64,000 bases of DNA from Streptomyces massasporeus (GTDB lineage: Bacteria > Actinomycetota > Actinomycetes > Streptomycetales > Streptomycetaceae): the NCBI RefSeq assembly GCF_014648995.1, contig NZ_BMSE01000004.1, positions 62,001 through 126,000 on the forward strand, written 5' to 3'. Shown one piece after another: positions 9,397-18,999 of the stretch. The position numbers and the translations under genes are program-made. Every line of letters begins with the position of its first letter. Position 1 is the first letter of the stretch. A model generated the notes under the pieces. That model was not told the origin of the DNA. It saw only the letters and a program-made list of their open reading frames with translations, and searched no databases.

Positions 9397-9409
9397 GATG
9401 AACTTGTGA
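9374..9409 (+). CDS. Possible 11-codon coupling ORF between murE and murF
   Basis: An ATG at 9374 overlaps the murE stop (ATGA) and opens the 11-residue frame [11 protein letters not shown], whose TGA (9407-9409) overlaps the murF GTG (9406-9408). The frame exists only because of the 17-bp duplication. It would let ribosomes leaving murE pass through to murF, but the peptide itself probably has no function, and translation is not shown. Confidence 0.3.
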   Translation: MKIQKTQGMNL

Positions 9410-10821
9410 TCGCCCTCTCCCTCGCCGAGATCGCAGAAGTCGTCGGCGGGCAGACGCACGACATACCGGATCCGTCCGTCCAGGTCACCGGCCCGGTCGT
9501 CCGGGACTCCCGCGAGGCGGGGCCGGGCAGCCTGTTCGTGGCCTTCGCCGGGGAGCGCGTGGACGGCCACGACTTCGCGGCGGCGGTCGTCGAGGCGGGA
9601 GCGGTGGCCGTGCTCGGCACCCGCCCCGTCGGCGTTCCGGCGATCGTCGTGGACGACGTCCAGACCGCCCTCGGCGCCCTCGCCCGGCACGTCGTACGGC
9701 GCCTCGGCGCCACCCTCGTCGCCCTCACCGGCTCGGCGGGCAAGACCAGCACCAAGGACCTCATCGCGCAGGTGCTCCGGCGCAAGGCGCCGACGGTGTT
9801 CACGCCCGGCTCGCTCAACAACGAGATCGGGCTGCCGCTGACCGCGCTCAGCGCGACCGAGGAGACCAGATTCCTCGTCCTGGAGATGGGCGCCCGGGGC
9901 ATCGGGCACATCAGCTACCTCGCCGGTCTGACGCCTCCGAAGGTCGGCCTCGTCCTCAACGTCGGCAGCGCCCACATCGGCGAGTTCGGCGGCCGCGAGC
10001 AGATCGCACAGGCCAAGGGCGAGCTGGTGGAGGCACTGCCGTCCGAGGTCGAGGGCGGCACCGCGATCCTCAACGCGGACGACCCCTATGTACGGGCCAT
10101 GGCCTCCCGTACGAAGGCGAAGGTGATCTTTTTCGGAGAGTCCGGCGAAGCGGACGTCTCTGCCGAGAACGTGCGACTCACGGACACCGGACAGCCCTCG
10201 TTCAGGCTTCACACACCCTCCGGTGCAAGCGATGTGACCATGCGCCTGTACGGTGAGCACCACGTGTCGAACGCGCTCGCCGCGGCCGCCGTCGCCCACG
10301 AGTTGGGCATGTCCGCTGACGAGATCGCCGTGGCGCTCTCCGAGGCGGGCTCCCTCTCCCGCTGGCGGATGGAGGTCACCGAGCGCCCGGACGGCGTGAC
10401 GGTCGTCAACGACGCCTACAACGCGAATCCCGAGTCCATGAAGGCCGCGCTGCGCGCGCTGGCGGCCATGGGCAAAGGACGCCGTACGTGGGCGGTGCTC
10501 GGCAAGATGGCCGAGCTCGGGGACGAGGCTCTCGCCGAGCACGACGCGGTCGGACGGCTCGCCGTCCGGCTCAACGTCAGCAAGCTCGTCGCGGTCGGCG
10601 GCAGGGAAGCCGCCTGGCTGCAACTGGGCGCATATAACGAGGGTTCGTGGGGTGAGGAGTCGGTGCACGTGTCCGACGCACAGGCGGCGGTCGACCTGTT
10701 GCGCAGCGAGTTGCGCCCGGGGGACGTCGTACTCGTGAAGGCGTCCCGTTCGGTCGGCCTCGAGAGCGTGGCGCAGGCGCTCATCGAGTCCGGTGCCGAG
10801 GGTGAGGTTTCCGCCCGATGA
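9406..10821 (+). CDS. murF: UDP-MurNAc-pentapeptide synthetase (D-Ala-D-Ala-adding)
   Basis: MurF ligates D-Ala-D-Ala to UDP-MurNAc-tripeptide using ATP. The 471-residue protein has the Mur ligase order: N-terminal UDP-binding domain, central ATPase domain with P-loop [10 protein letters not shown] (about residues 108-117), [11 protein letters not shown], and a C-terminal domain with [11 protein letters not shown] typical of MurF. GTG 9406 follows AGGGGATG. The stop overlaps the mraY start (ATGATG), so the two are coupled. Confidence 0.95.
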   Translation: MIALSLAEIAEVVGGQTHDIPDPSVQVTGPVVRDSREAGPGSLFVAFAGERVDGHDFAAAVVEAGAVAVLGTRPVGVPAIVVDDVQTALGALARHVVRRLGATLVALTGSAGKTSTKDLIAQVLRRKAPTVFTPGSLNNEIGLPLTALSATEETRFLVLEMGARGIGHISYLAGLTPPKVGLVLNVGSAHIGEFGGREQIAQAKGELVEALPSEVEGGTAILNADDPYVRAMASRTKAKVIFFGESGEADVSAENVRLTDTGQPSFRLHTPSGASDVTMRLYGEHHVSNALAAAAVAHELGMSADEIAVALSEAGSLSRWRMEVTERPDGVTVVNDAYNANPESMKAALRALAAMGKGRRTWAVLGKMAELGDEALAEHDAVGRLAVRLNVSKLVAVGGREAAWLQLGAYNEGSWGEESVHVSDAQAAVDLLRSELRPGDVVLVKASRSVGLESVAQALIESGAEGEVSAR

Positions 10822-11912
10822 TGAAGCAGATCCTGTTCGCAGGAGTCATTGGTCTCTTTCTCACGCTGGTCGGCACCCCGCTGCTGATCAAGCTCCTCGC
10901 GCGCAAGGGCTACGGCCAGTACATCCGCGACGACGGCCCGCGTGAGCACGCCAGCAAGCGCGGTACGCCCACCATGGGCGGCATCGCCTTCATCCTGGCG
11001 ACCGTCGCCGCGTACTTCCTGGCCAAGGTGATCACGGGCTACCTGGACCCGGACGTCGACGCGGCGCCGACGTTCTCGGGCCTGCTGGTGCTCGGCCTGA
11101 TGGTCGGCATGGGTCTGGTCGGCTTCCTCGACGACTACATCAAGATCGTCAAGCGGCGTTCGCTGGGCCTGCGCGCCAAGGCGAAGATGGCCGGCCAGCT
11201 GATCGTCGGCATCGGCTTCGCGGTGCTGTCGCTGCAGTTCGCGGACAACCGCGGCAACACCCCGGCCTCCACGAAGCTGTCGTTCATCACGGACTTCGGC
11301 TGGACGATCGGCCCCGTGCTGTTCGTGGTCTGGGCGCTGTTCATGATCCTCGCGATGTCGAACGGCGTGAACCTGACCGACGGTCTGGACGGTCTGGCGA
11401 CCGGCGCCTCGGTGCTCGTCTTCGGCGCCTACACCTTCATCGGCGTCTGGCAGTTCCAGGAGTCCTGCGCCAACGCGCAGACGCTGACCAACCCGGGCGC
11501 CTGCTTCGAGGTGCGGGACCCCCTCGACCTCGCGGTGGTGGCCTCCGCGCTGATGGGCGCCTGCCTCGGGTTCCTGTGGTGGAACACCTCGCCGGCCAAG
11601 ATCTTCATGGGTGACACGGGTTCGCTCGCGCTCGGCGGTGTGCTCGCCGGCCTCGCGATCTGCTCCCGCACCGAGCTGCTGATCGCCCTCCTCGGCGGCC
11701 TGTTCGTCCTGATCACCATGTCGGTGGTCATCCAGGTCGGCTCCTTCAAGCTCACGGGCAAGCGCGTCTTCCGGATGGCGCCACTCCAGCACCACTTCGA
11801 ACTCAAGGGCTGGTCCGAAGTGCTCGTCGTGGTCCGCTTCTGGATCATCCAGGGCATTTGTGTGATCGTCGGACTTGGCCTCTTCTACGCAGGATGGGCA
11901 GCGGACAAGTGA
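10818..11912 (+). CDS. mraY: Phospho-MurNAc-pentapeptide translocase
   Basis: MraY transfers phospho-MurNAc-pentapeptide to undecaprenyl phosphate, forming lipid I at the membrane. The 364-residue polytopic protein carries the family motifs near GTPTMGGI, a FLDDYIK stretch with the Asp pair, [10 protein letters not shown] and [11 protein letters not shown], and the C-terminal HHFE motif before the last membrane segment. The ATG at 10818 (second ATG at 10821) overlaps the murF stop. Confidence 0.97.
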   Translation: MMKQILFAGVIGLFLTLVGTPLLIKLLARKGYGQYIRDDGPREHASKRGTPTMGGIAFILATVAAYFLAKVITGYLDPDVDAAPTFSGLLVLGLMVGMGLVGFLDDYIKIVKRRSLGLRAKAKMAGQLIVGIGFAVLSLQFADNRGNTPASTKLSFITDFGWTIGPVLFVVWALFMILAMSNGVNLTDGLDGLATGASVLVFGAYTFIGVWQFQESCANAQTLTNPGACFEVRDPLDLAVVASALMGACLGFLWWNTSPAKIFMGDTGSLALGGVLAGLAICSRTELLIALLGGLFVLITMSVVIQVGSFKLTGKRVFRMAPLQHHFELKGWSEVLVVVRFWIIQGICVIVGLGLFYAGWAADK

Positions 11913-13345
11913 CCTCCTCGGAGCCCTTCGACTTCCAGGGCAAGCACGTCACCGTCGCCGGGCTCGGCGTCTCCGGCGTCCCGGCGGCCAAGGCGCTGCA
12001 CGGCCTCGGCGCGAGCGTGACAGTCGTCAACGACGGCGCCGACGAGCGCGCGCGGGCGCAGGCGGCCGACCTGGAGGCGCTCGGCATGACCGTGCGCCTC
12101 GGGGACGGCGACACCCTGCCGGAGGGCACCGAGCTGATCGTCACCGCGCCCGGCTGGAAGCCGGACAAGCCGCTGTTCGCGGCGGCGGAGCAGGCGGGCG
12201 TCCCGGTCTGGGGCGACGTCGAACTGGCCTGGCGCCTGCGCGGTCCCGACGCCGCCGACTGGCTCGCCGTCACGGGCACCAACGGCAAGACGACGACCGT
12301 CCAGATGCTCGCCTCGATCCTGAAGGCGGCGGGCCTGCGCACGGCCGCCGTCGGCAACATCGGCGTCTCCCTGCTGGACGCGGTCCTCGGCGAGGAGCGC
12401 TACGACGTCCTGGCCGTGGAGCTCTCCAGCTACCAGCTGCACTGGGCGCCCTCCCTGCGCGCCCACTCGGCCGCGGTGCTGAACCTCGCTCCCGACCACC
12501 TCGACTGGCACGGCTCCATGGAGGCGTACGCCGCCGACAAGGGCCGTATCTACGAGGGCAATCGCGTCGCCTGCGTCTACAACGTGGACGCCACCGACAA
12601 GCCGTCCACCGAGGACCTGGTCCGCGGGGCCGACGTCGAGGAGGGCTGCCGCGCCGTCGGCTTCACTCTCGGCACCCCGGGCCCGTCCCAACTCGGCGTC
12701 GTGGAAGGCCTCCTGGTCGACCGCGCCTTCGTCGAGGACCGGCACAAGAACGCCCAGGAACTCGCCGAGGTCGGCGACGTCAACCCGCCGGCCCCGCACA
12801 ACATCGCCAACGCCCTCGCCGCGGCGGCCCTCGCCCGCGCCTACGGCGTGCCCGCCAGGGCCGTACGGGACGGCCTGCGGGCGTTCACCCCCGACGCCCA
12901 CCGCATCGCGCATGTGGCGGACGTGGACGGGGTCGCCTGGGTCGACGACTCCAAGGCCACCAACACGCATGCGGCGGAAGCCTCGTTGGCGGCGTACGAG
13001 CCGATCGTGTGGATCGCGGGCGGGCTCGCGAAGGGCGCGACCTTCGACGAACTGGTCGCCAAGTCGGCGAAGCGGCTGCGGGGTGCCGTGCTGATCGGCG
13101 CGGACCGCGCGCTCATCCGGGAAGCCCTCGCGCGACACGCCCCGCAGGTACCCGTGGTCGACCTCGACCGGACCGACACTGGGGCGATGCGCGCGGCGGT
13201 CCAGGAGGCGCGGAGACTCGCTCAGGCGGGCGACACGGTGCTGCTGGCCCCGGCCTGTGCCTCCATGGACATGTTCGCCAACTACAACAAGCGCGGGGAC
13301 GCTTTCGCGGACGCCGTTCGTGAGCTCGGCTCCGCCGACGGCTGA
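11894..13345 (+). CDS. murD: UDP-MurNAc-L-alanine:D-glutamate ligase
   Basis: MurD adds D-glutamate to UDP-MurNAc-L-Ala. An N-terminal dinucleotide-like fold (VAGLGVSG), the P-loop [19 protein letters not shown] and a C-terminal domain with [12 protein letters not shown] are all visible; length is 483 residues. The frame opens at 11858 inside mraY; ATG 11894 and GTG 11909 (the latter overlapping the mraY stop as GTGA) are the realistic starts. Neither has a strong ribosome site, so translation is probably coupled to mraY. Confidence 0.94.
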   Translation: MGSGQVTSSEPFDFQGKHVTVAGLGVSGVPAAKALHGLGASVTVVNDGADERARAQAADLEALGMTVRLGDGDTLPEGTELIVTAPGWKPDKPLFAAAEQAGVPVWGDVELAWRLRGPDAADWLAVTGTNGKTTTVQMLASILKAAGLRTAAVGNIGVSLLDAVLGEERYDVLAVELSSYQLHWAPSLRAHSAAVLNLAPDHLDWHGSMEAYAADKGRIYEGNRVACVYNVDATDKPSTEDLVRGADVEEGCRAVGFTLGTPGPSQLGVVEGLLVDRAFVEDRHKNAQELAEVGDVNPPAPHNIANALAAAALARAYGVPARAVRDGLRAFTPDAHRIAHVADVDGVAWVDDSKATNTHAAEASLAAYEPIVWIAGGLAKGATFDELVAKSAKRLRGAVLIGADRALIREALARHAPQVPVVDLDRTDTGAMRAAVQEARRLAQAGDTVLLAPACASMDMFANYNKRGDAFADAVRELGSADG

Positions 13346-13396
13346 CCCGGGTCCGCCTCGCCCGGCGGCGGTGCCGGGCCTACCTGGGAGGGACGC

Positions 13397-13474
13397 GTGA
13401 CACGGATGTGGCTGGTGCCCGAGCGGCCTGGGGGCGTTCACCGCGCAACGCTCCCCTCCGGCATGGCAGGGTGA
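13397..13474 (+). CDS. Possible 25-residue leader-like ORF before ftsW
   Basis: GTG 13397 stands four bases after a strong GGGAGGG and opens a 25-codon frame (MTRMWLVPERPGG, then VHRATLPSGMAG). It ends six bases before the ftsW ATG. A short hairpin (GCCCGGC 13360-13366, GCCGGGC 13373-13379) lies just upstream. The ribosome site is better than that of ftsW itself. It may couple translation into ftsW; I do not recognise the peptide. Confidence 0.3.
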   Translation: MTRMWLVPERPGGVHRATLPSGMAG

Positions 13475-13480
13475 GCGGCG

Positions 13481-14845
13481 ATGCCCACCAGCCGCACCGG
13501 ACGGCCCCCGACCCCGCGCGCCGCCAAACGCCCCGTCGCGCCACGGCTCGCGCGTGAGGACCGCGTCCTGAGCCTCTACACCCGCGCGCGCAAGGGCTGG
13601 GACCGGCCGCTGACCGCCTACTACCTGATCCTGGGCGGCAGTCTGCTGATCACCGTGCTGGGACTGGTGATGGTCTACTCGGCCTCCCAGATCACCGCGC
13701 TGCAGATGTCACTGCCGGGCTCGTACTTCTTCCGCAAGCAGTTGCTCGCGGCGGGGATCGGCACCGGTCTGCTGCTCGCGGCCTCGCGGATGCCGGTGAA
13801 ACTGCACCGGGCGCTCGCCTACCCCATCCTCGCGGGCGCCGTCTTCCTCATGATCCTGGTGCAGGTCCCGGGGATAGGGGTGTCGGTCAACGGCAACCAG
13901 AACTGGATCTCCCTGGGCGGCTCCTTCCAGATCCAGCCCAGCGAGTTCGGCAAGCTCGCCCTGGTGCTGTGGGGCGCCGACCTGCTCGCCCGCAAGCAGG
14001 ACAGGAAGCTGCTGAACCAGTGGAAGCACATGCTCGTGCCGCTGGTCCCGGCCGCCTTCATGCTGCTCGGTCTGATCATGATCGGCGGCGACATGGGCAC
14101 CGCGATCATCCTCACGGCCATCCTGTTCGGCCTGCTCTGGCTGGCCGGCGCCCCCACGCGGCTGTTCGCCGGGGTGCTGTCGATCGCCGCCGTCCTCGGC
14201 CTGATCCTCATCAAGACCAGCCCCAACCGCATGGCCCGGCTGCAGTGCCTGGGTGCCACCGAACCCCAGTCGGGGCCCGTCGACTGCTGGCAGGCCGTGC
14301 ACGGGATCTACGCCCTCGCCTCGGGCGGAATCTTCGGTTCCGGGCTGGGTGCGAGTGTGGAGAAATGGGGCCAACTCCCCGAAGCCCACACCGACTTCAT
14401 CTTCGCCGTCACCGGTGAGGAACTGGGCCTGGCGGGGACGCTGTCGGTACTCGCCCTCTTCGCGGCTCTAGGCTATGCGGGTATCCGCGTGGCCGGACGC
14501 ACGGAGGACCCCTTCGTGAGGTATGCCGCGGGAGGCGTGACCACCTGGATCACGGCCCAGGCCGTGATCAACATCGGTGCGGTGCTCGGTCTGCTGCCGA
14601 TCGCCGGCGTCCCCCTCCCGCTGTTCTCCTACGGAGGTTCCGCCCTGCTGCCGACCATGTTCGCCATCGGGCTGCTGATCGCCTTCGCGCGTGAGGACCC
14701 CGCTGCACGGATGGCGCTTGCGATGCGGCAACCCCGCTTTGGTAGAAAGCGGGGGGCTGGGGGCACCGGTTCCGGTGGGAGTCCCCGGAGATGGAACACG
14801 ATGCGACGGCGTGCCTCGGCGGCGCGCTCGTCCGGAGAGCGGTGA
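13481..14845 (+). CDS. ftsW: SEDS-family septal peptidoglycan glycosyltransferase
   Basis: FtsW polymerises lipid II at the septum with FtsI. The 454-residue protein has about ten membrane segments after a basic cytoplasmic N-terminus. SEDS signatures are present: NGNQNWISLG, a long extracytoplasmic loop and the closing PLPLFSYGGSALLPTM. ATG 13481 lies six bases after the stop of a possible 25-residue leader ORF. The basic C-terminal tail reaches almost to the murG start, six bases on. Confidence 0.95.
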   Translation: MPTSRTGRPPTPRAAKRPVAPRLAREDRVLSLYTRARKGWDRPLTAYYLILGGSLLITVLGLVMVYSASQITALQMSLPGSYFFRKQLLAAGIGTGLLLAASRMPVKLHRALAYPILAGAVFLMILVQVPGIGVSVNGNQNWISLGGSFQIQPSEFGKLALVLWGADLLARKQDRKLLNQWKHMLVPLVPAAFMLLGLIMIGGDMGTAIILTAILFGLLWLAGAPTRLFAGVLSIAAVLGLILIKTSPNRMARLQCLGATEPQSGPVDCWQAVHGIYALASGGIFGSGLGASVEKWGQLPEAHTDFIFAVTGEELGLAGTLSVLALFAALGYAGIRVAGRTEDPFVRYAAGGVTTWITAQAVINIGAVLGLLPIAGVPLPLFSYGGSALLPTMFAIGLLIAFAREDPAARMALAMRQPRFGRKRGAGGTGSGGSPRRWNTMRRRASAARSSGER

Positions 14846-14851
14846 ATTTCG

Positions 14852-15949
14852 GTGCATGTCGTACTCGCCGGCGGAGGAACCGCGGGCCACATCGAGCCCG
14901 CGCTCGCCCTCGCGGACGCCCTGCGCAGGCAGGACCCGAGCGTGGGCATCACGGCCCTGGGCACGGAGCGCGGCCTCGAGACCCGTCTCGTACCCGAGCG
15001 CGGGTACGAACTCGCGCTGATCCCCGCCGTTCCGCTGCCGCGCAAGCCCACCCCCGAGCTGATCACCGTCCCGGGCCGGCTGCGCGGCACGATCAAGGCG
15101 ACCGAGCAGATCCTGGAGCGCACCAAGGCGGACGCCGTGGTCGGCTTCGGCGGCTACGTCGCCCTGCCCGGCTACCTCGCGGCCAAGCGCCTGGGCGTCC
15201 CGATCGTCATCCATGAGGCCAACGCCCGCCCGGGACTGGCCAACAAGATCGGCTCGCGCTACGCCAGCCAGGTCGCCGTCTCCACGCCCGACAGCAAGCT
15301 GCGGGGCGCCCGCTACATCGGCATCCCGCTGCGCCGCTCCATCGCCACGCTGGACCGGGCCGCCGTACGCCCCGAGGCCCGGGCCGCGTTCGGGCTCGAC
15401 CCGAACCTGCCCACGCTGCTGGTCACCGGCGGCTCCCAGGGCGCCCGCCGTCTCAACGAGGTCGTCCAGCAGGTCGCGCCCTGGCTCCAGCAGGCCGGGA
15501 TCCAGATCCTGCACGCGGTCGGCCCGAAGAACGAACTGCCGCAGGTCCACCAGATGCCGGGGATGCCCCCCTACATCCCGGTAAGTTACCTGGACCGGAT
15601 GGACCTCGCGTACGCCGCGGCCGACATGATGCTCTGCCGCGCGGGCGCGATGACCGTCGCCGAACTCTCCGCCGTCGGGCTCCCTGCCGCCTACGTCCCG
15701 CTGCCCATCGGCAACGGCGAACAGCGGCTCAACGCCCAGCCGGTGGTCAAGGCCGGCGGCGGACTGCTGGTCGACGACGCGGAGCTGACCCCCGAGTGGG
15801 TCCAACAGAACGTCCTGCCCGTGCTCGCCGACCCGCACCGGCTGTACCAGATGTCCCGCGCCGCCGCCGAGTTCGGCCGCCGGGACGCCGACGACCTGCT
15901 CGTCGGCATGGTGTACGAGGCGATCGCCGCCAGTCGTGCACACCGATAG
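14852..15949 (+). CDS. murG: Lipid II-forming GlcNAc transferase
   Basis: MurG transfers N-acetylglucosamine from UDP-GlcNAc to lipid I on the inner face of the membrane. The 365-residue GT-B protein begins with the Gly-rich loop [10 protein letters not shown]; a second Gly-rich stretch ([12 protein letters not shown]) and the UDP-GlcNAc site [11 protein letters not shown] follow. GTG 14852 is used; GGAGAGCGGTGA upstream contains the ribosome site and the ftsW stop. Confidence 0.97.
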   Translation: MHVVLAGGGTAGHIEPALALADALRRQDPSVGITALGTERGLETRLVPERGYELALIPAVPLPRKPTPELITVPGRLRGTIKATEQILERTKADAVVGFGGYVALPGYLAAKRLGVPIVIHEANARPGLANKIGSRYASQVAVSTPDSKLRGARYIGIPLRRSIATLDRAAVRPEARAAFGLDPNLPTLLVTGGSQGARRLNEVVQQVAPWLQQAGIQILHAVGPKNELPQVHQMPGMPPYIPVSYLDRMDLAYAAADMMLCRAGAMTVAELSAVGLPAAYVPLPIGNGEQRLNAQPVVKAGGGLLVDDAELTPEWVQQNVLPVLADPHRLYQMSRAAAEFGRRDADDLLVGMVYEAIAASRAHR

Positions 15950-15974
15950 GACTGTATGACGGAAGGCAGGGAGC

Positions 15975-16769
15975 GTGGCCGGATCGACCACCGCCGAGCG
16001 CGGTGAACGCCAGCAGGAGTCGTCCGGCCCGCCGCCCCGCCTGAGGTCGAGGCGGGCCCGGCTCCGCGCGATCGTCCTCCTGGGCCTCGCCCTGGTGTTC
16101 CTCGGCATCCCGACCATCTGGCTGTTCTACGGCTCCGACTGGCTGCGCGCCGAGCGCGTCTCGGTGTCCGGAACCCGGGTGCTGACACCGGCTCAGGTCG
16201 AGGCGGCGGCCGAGGTTCCGCTGGGGAAGCCGCTGATTTCCGTCGACACCGATGCGATCGAGACGCGTCTGCGCCGGAAATTGCCCCGAATTGACTCGGT
16301 TGACGTGGTCCGTTCCTGGCCACACGGAATCGACCTGAAAGTGGTTGAGCGGACTCCGGTTCTGATTGTCCAAAAGGGCGGAAAGTTCGTGGAGGTGGAC
16401 GATGACGGTGTCCGCTTCGCCACGGTTTCCGAGGCCCCGAAAGGCGTCCCCGCACTGGAATTGACGCTCTCCCGCGCCGGCTCCGCCGCCGCGAGCCTGC
16501 GCCGCTTCGGCGAGCCCCGGCTGGTGCGCGCCGCGGTCGGCGTCGCCCGCGCGGTTCCGGCCGCCGTCGCGCACGAGACACGGACCGTCAAGGTCCGTTC
16601 CTACGACGACATCTCGCTGGAGTTGCGGGGCGGCCGTACGGTCCTCTGGGGGAGCAGCGAGAAGGGCGCCGCGAAGGCTCGCACACTCACCGCTCTGATG
16701 AAAGCCTCGCCCGACGCGCGGTACTTCGACGTGAGCGTCCCCACCGCGCCCGCGTCATCAGGGAGTTGA
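15975..16769 (+). CDS. ftsQ: Cell division protein FtsQ
   Basis: FtsQ (DivIB) is a bitopic divisome scaffold. The 264-residue protein has a basic N-terminus, one membrane segment (about residues 36-57) and an extracytoplasmic POTRA domain starting near VSVSGTRVLTPAQV, then the FtsQ/DivIB domain. Length and position between murG and ftsZ fit. GTG 15975 is preceded by CAGGGAG. Confidence 0.93.
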   Translation: MAGSTTAERGERQQESSGPPPRLRSRRARLRAIVLLGLALVFLGIPTIWLFYGSDWLRAERVSVSGTRVLTPAQVEAAAEVPLGKPLISVDTDAIETRLRRKLPRIDSVDVVRSWPHGIDLKVVERTPVLIVQKGGKFVEVDDDGVRFATVSEAPKGVPALELTLSRAGSAAASLRRFGEPRLVRAAVGVARAVPAAVAHETRTVKVRSYDDISLELRGGRTVLWGSSEKGAAKARTLTALMKASPDARYFDVSVPTAPASSGS

Positions 16770-16817
16770 CGCACATCCGCGCAGGCCAGCACCCTGGTTG
16801 GGCAGTGCTACGGCTGA

Positions 16818-16830
16818 TCACATAGGGTGA
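16818..16830. promoter_or_regulatory. BldD-like operator overlapping a -10 element
   Basis: TCACATAGGGTGA matches the known BldD consensus nTnACnC(A/T)GnGTnAn at every fixed position except one (T in place of C). It overlaps a TAGGGT -10 candidate at 16823-16828. ftsZ is a known BldD target in Streptomyces, so repression of this promoter during vegetative growth is likely. Confidence 0.5.
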
Positions 16831-16859
16831 AAAGAAAAACGGGAGGTTCGGCGTGTTCG

Positions 16860-16889
16860 TTGAACGTGCGCCACTTGTCGACTTAGTGT
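16860..16889 (+). promoter_or_regulatory. Candidate vegetative promoter of ftsZ
   Basis: TTGAAC (16860-16865) and TAGTGT (16884-16889) with an 18-base spacer make a good HrdB-type promoter, giving a leader of about 160 bases. Confidence 0.5.
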
Positions 16890-16925
16890 CCTGTTCAGAA
16901 GACTCCAAGGAACAGACACACTGGT

Positions 16926-16950
16926 AACCCTAAACTTCAGGGTTAGGGTT
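16926..16950. repeat. Inverted repeat upstream of ftsZ
   Basis: AACCCTAA (16926-16933) and TTAGGGTT (16943-16950) form an 8-bp perfect inverted repeat; AGGGTT at 16939-16944 offers a shorter alternative pairing. It may be an operator or an RNA hairpin in the leader. Confidence 0.7.
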
Positions 16951-17057
16951 CGGGTCGGCGATACGGACCGTCCCATTCGGCATCAGTCGTCGGGTCGCGG
17001 GGCGCAGGGCGTCACGCTGATTCGGCGACACGTAACTCGAGGCGAGAGGCCTTCGAC

Positions 17058-18251
17058 GTGGCAGCACCGCAGAACTACCTCGCAGTCATCAAAGTCATCG
17101 GTGTCGGCGGCGGTGGTGTCAATGCCATCAACCGGATGATCGAGGTCGGTCTCAAGGGCGTCGAGTTCATCGCCATCAACACCGACGCGCAAGCTCTGTT
17201 GATGAGCGACGCCGACGTCAAGCTGGACGTCGGCCGTGAACTCACCCGCGGACTCGGCGCCGGAGCCAACCCGGCCGTGGGCCGCAAGGCCGCCGAGGAC
17301 CACCGCGAGGAGATCGAGGAGGTCCTCAAGGGGGCCGACATGGTCTTCGTGACAGCCGGTGAAGGCGGCGGCACCGGCACCGGCGGCGCACCCGTCGTGG
17401 CCAACATCGCCCGCTCACTCGGTGCCCTCACCATCGGCGTGGTCACCCGCCCGTTCACCTTCGAGGGGCGGCGCCGGGCGAACCAGGCCGAGGACGGCAT
17501 CGCCGAACTCCGCGAAGAGGTCGACACCCTCATCGTCATCCCCAACGACCGGCTGCTGTCCATCTCGGACCGCCAGGTCTCGGTGCTGGACGCCTTCAAG
17601 TCGGCCGACCAGGTCCTGCTCTCCGGTGTCCAGGGCATCACCGACCTCATCACCACCCCGGGCCTCATCAACCTCGACTTCGCCGACGTCAAGTCGGTCA
17701 TGTCCGAGGCCGGCTCGGCCCTGATGGGCATCGGCTCGGCCCGCGGCGACGACCGCGCCGTGGCCGCCGCCGAGATGGCGATCTCCTCGCCGCTGCTGGA
17801 GGCGTCCATCGACGGCGCCCGCGGTGTGCTGCTCTCCATCTCCGGCGGCTCCGACCTCGGTCTGTTCGAGATCAACGAGGCCGCCCAGCTGGTGAGCGAG
17901 GCCGCCCACCCCGAGGCCAACATCATCTTCGGTGCGGTGATCGACGACGCCCTCGGCGACGAGGTCCGGGTCACCGTGATCGCGGCCGGCTTCGACGGCG
18001 GCCAGCCGCCCGCCAAGCGGGACAACGTCCTCGGCTCGTCCTCGGCCAAGCGCGAGGAGCCGACCCCGGTGCGGCAGACCGAGAGCCGCCCCTCCTTCGG
18101 ATCGCTCGGCAGTGTGACCCCGAAGGAGGACCCGGAGCCCGCGCCGGAGCCGGTCAAGGACATCCCGGTCGCCCCGCCGGTCCCGCCGGCGCCGCGGACC
18201 TACTCGGACAGCGCGGCCGAGGAACTGGACGTACCGGACTTCCTCAAGTGA
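17058..18251 (+). CDS. ftsZ: Tubulin-like cell division GTPase
   Basis: FtsZ polymerises with GTP into the Z ring. The 397-residue protein shows the tubulin signature GGGTGTG (about residues 103-109), the T7-loop region with [11 protein letters not shown], a variable linker from about residue 316, and the C-terminal peptide DVPDFLK that binds SepF or other partners. In Streptomyces FtsZ is dispensable for hyphal growth but needed for cross-walls and the ladders of sporulation septa. GTG 17058 follows GAGAGG. Its own promoter region lies upstream. Confidence 0.98.
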   Translation: MAAPQNYLAVIKVIGVGGGGVNAINRMIEVGLKGVEFIAINTDAQALLMSDADVKLDVGRELTRGLGAGANPAVGRKAAEDHREEIEEVLKGADMVFVTAGEGGGTGTGGAPVVANIARSLGALTIGVVTRPFTFEGRRRANQAEDGIAELREEVDTLIVIPNDRLLSISDRQVSVLDAFKSADQVLLSGVQGITDLITTPGLINLDFADVKSVMSEAGSALMGIGSARGDDRAVAAAEMAISSPLLEASIDGARGVLLSISGGSDLGLFEINEAAQLVSEAAHPEANIIFGAVIDDALGDEVRVTVIAAGFDGGQPPAKRDNVLGSSSAKREEPTPVRQTESRPSFGSLGSVTPKEDPEPAPEPVKDIPVAPPVPPAPRTYSDSAAEELDVPDFLK

Positions 18252-18261
18252 TCCTTCAGTC

Positions 18262-18993
18262 GTGATAGGACAGCGCGAAAGCGCGAGCGGCGCGCACTTC
18301 GGCTTCACCGACCGGTGGGGCGGGGTGAGCGCCGCTCCGTATGAGGAGCTCAATCTCGGCGGAGCGGTCGGTGACGATCCCGACGCCGTAACCACCAACC
18401 GGGACCTGGCCGCGAAGTCCCTCGGTGTCGAGCCGGACCGGGTCGTCTGGATGAACCAGGTGCACGGGGCCGACGTGGCCGTGGTGGACGGGCCGTGGGG
18501 ATCTTCGACCGCGATCCCGTCGGTCGATGCCATCGTCACCACGCGCCGGGGGCTCGCCCTCGCCGTGCTCACCGCCGACTGCGTGCCGGTGCTGCTCGCC
18601 GACCCCGTCGCCGGGGTCGCCGCCGCGGCCCACGCGGGCCGGCCCGGCATGATCGCCGGAGTCGTCCCGGCCGCGCTACGCGCGATGACGGAACTGGGCG
18701 CCGTGCCCTCCCGGATCGTCGCCCGCACCGGGCCCACTGTCTGCGGCCGGTGTTACGAAGTGCCCGAGGCGATGCGCGCCGAGGTGTCCGCCGTCGAGCC
18801 GGCGGCGTACGCCGAGACGAGTTGGGGCACACCGGCGGTCGACGTGAGCGCCGGAGTGCACGCCCAGCTGGAACGGCTCGGTGTGCGCGATCGGGAGCAG
18901 TCGCCGGTGTGCACGCTGGAGTCGCACGATCACTTCTCGTACCGCCGCGACCGCACCACCGGTCGGCTCGCGGGTTATGTGTGGCTGGACTGA
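18262..18993 (+). CDS. pgeF: Peptidoglycan editing factor / purine nucleoside hydrolase-phosphorylase family (YlmD, YfiH)
   Basis: This 243-residue protein belongs to the YfiH/YlmD (DUF152, laccase-domain) family. The three expected zinc ligands are visible: His in QVHGADV, Cys in TADCVPV and His in AAHAGR, followed by GPTVCGRCYEV and HDHFSYRRD. Family members have been linked to correct D-Ala/L-Ala use in peptidoglycan precursors and to purine nucleoside cleavage. It sits 10 bases after ftsZ and six before yggS, in the usual ylm order. Confidence 0.9.
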   Translation: MIGQRESASGAHFGFTDRWGGVSAAPYEELNLGGAVGDDPDAVTTNRDLAAKSLGVEPDRVVWMNQVHGADVAVVDGPWGSSTAIPSVDAIVTTRRGLALAVLTADCVPVLLADPVAGVAAAAHAGRPGMIAGVVPAALRAMTELGAVPSRIVARTGPTVCGRCYEVPEAMRAEVSAVEPAAYAETSWGTPAVDVSAGVHAQLERLGVRDREQSPVCTLESHDHFSYRRDRTTGRLAGYVWLD

Positions 18994-18999
18994 CAGGGC

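Larger units (their letters stand above)
16770..17057 (+). promoter_or_regulatory. ftsZ upstream regulatory region
   Basis: The 288 bases between ftsQ and ftsZ carry several promoter-like elements: TTGGGC (16798)–TAGGGT (16823), TTGAAC (16860)–TAGTGT (16884), and an inverted repeat at 16926-16950. Multiple promoters, one raised at sporulation, are known for ftsZ in Streptomyces. The same layout here suggests ftsZ is regulated apart from the rest of the dcw cluster. Confidence 0.65.
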
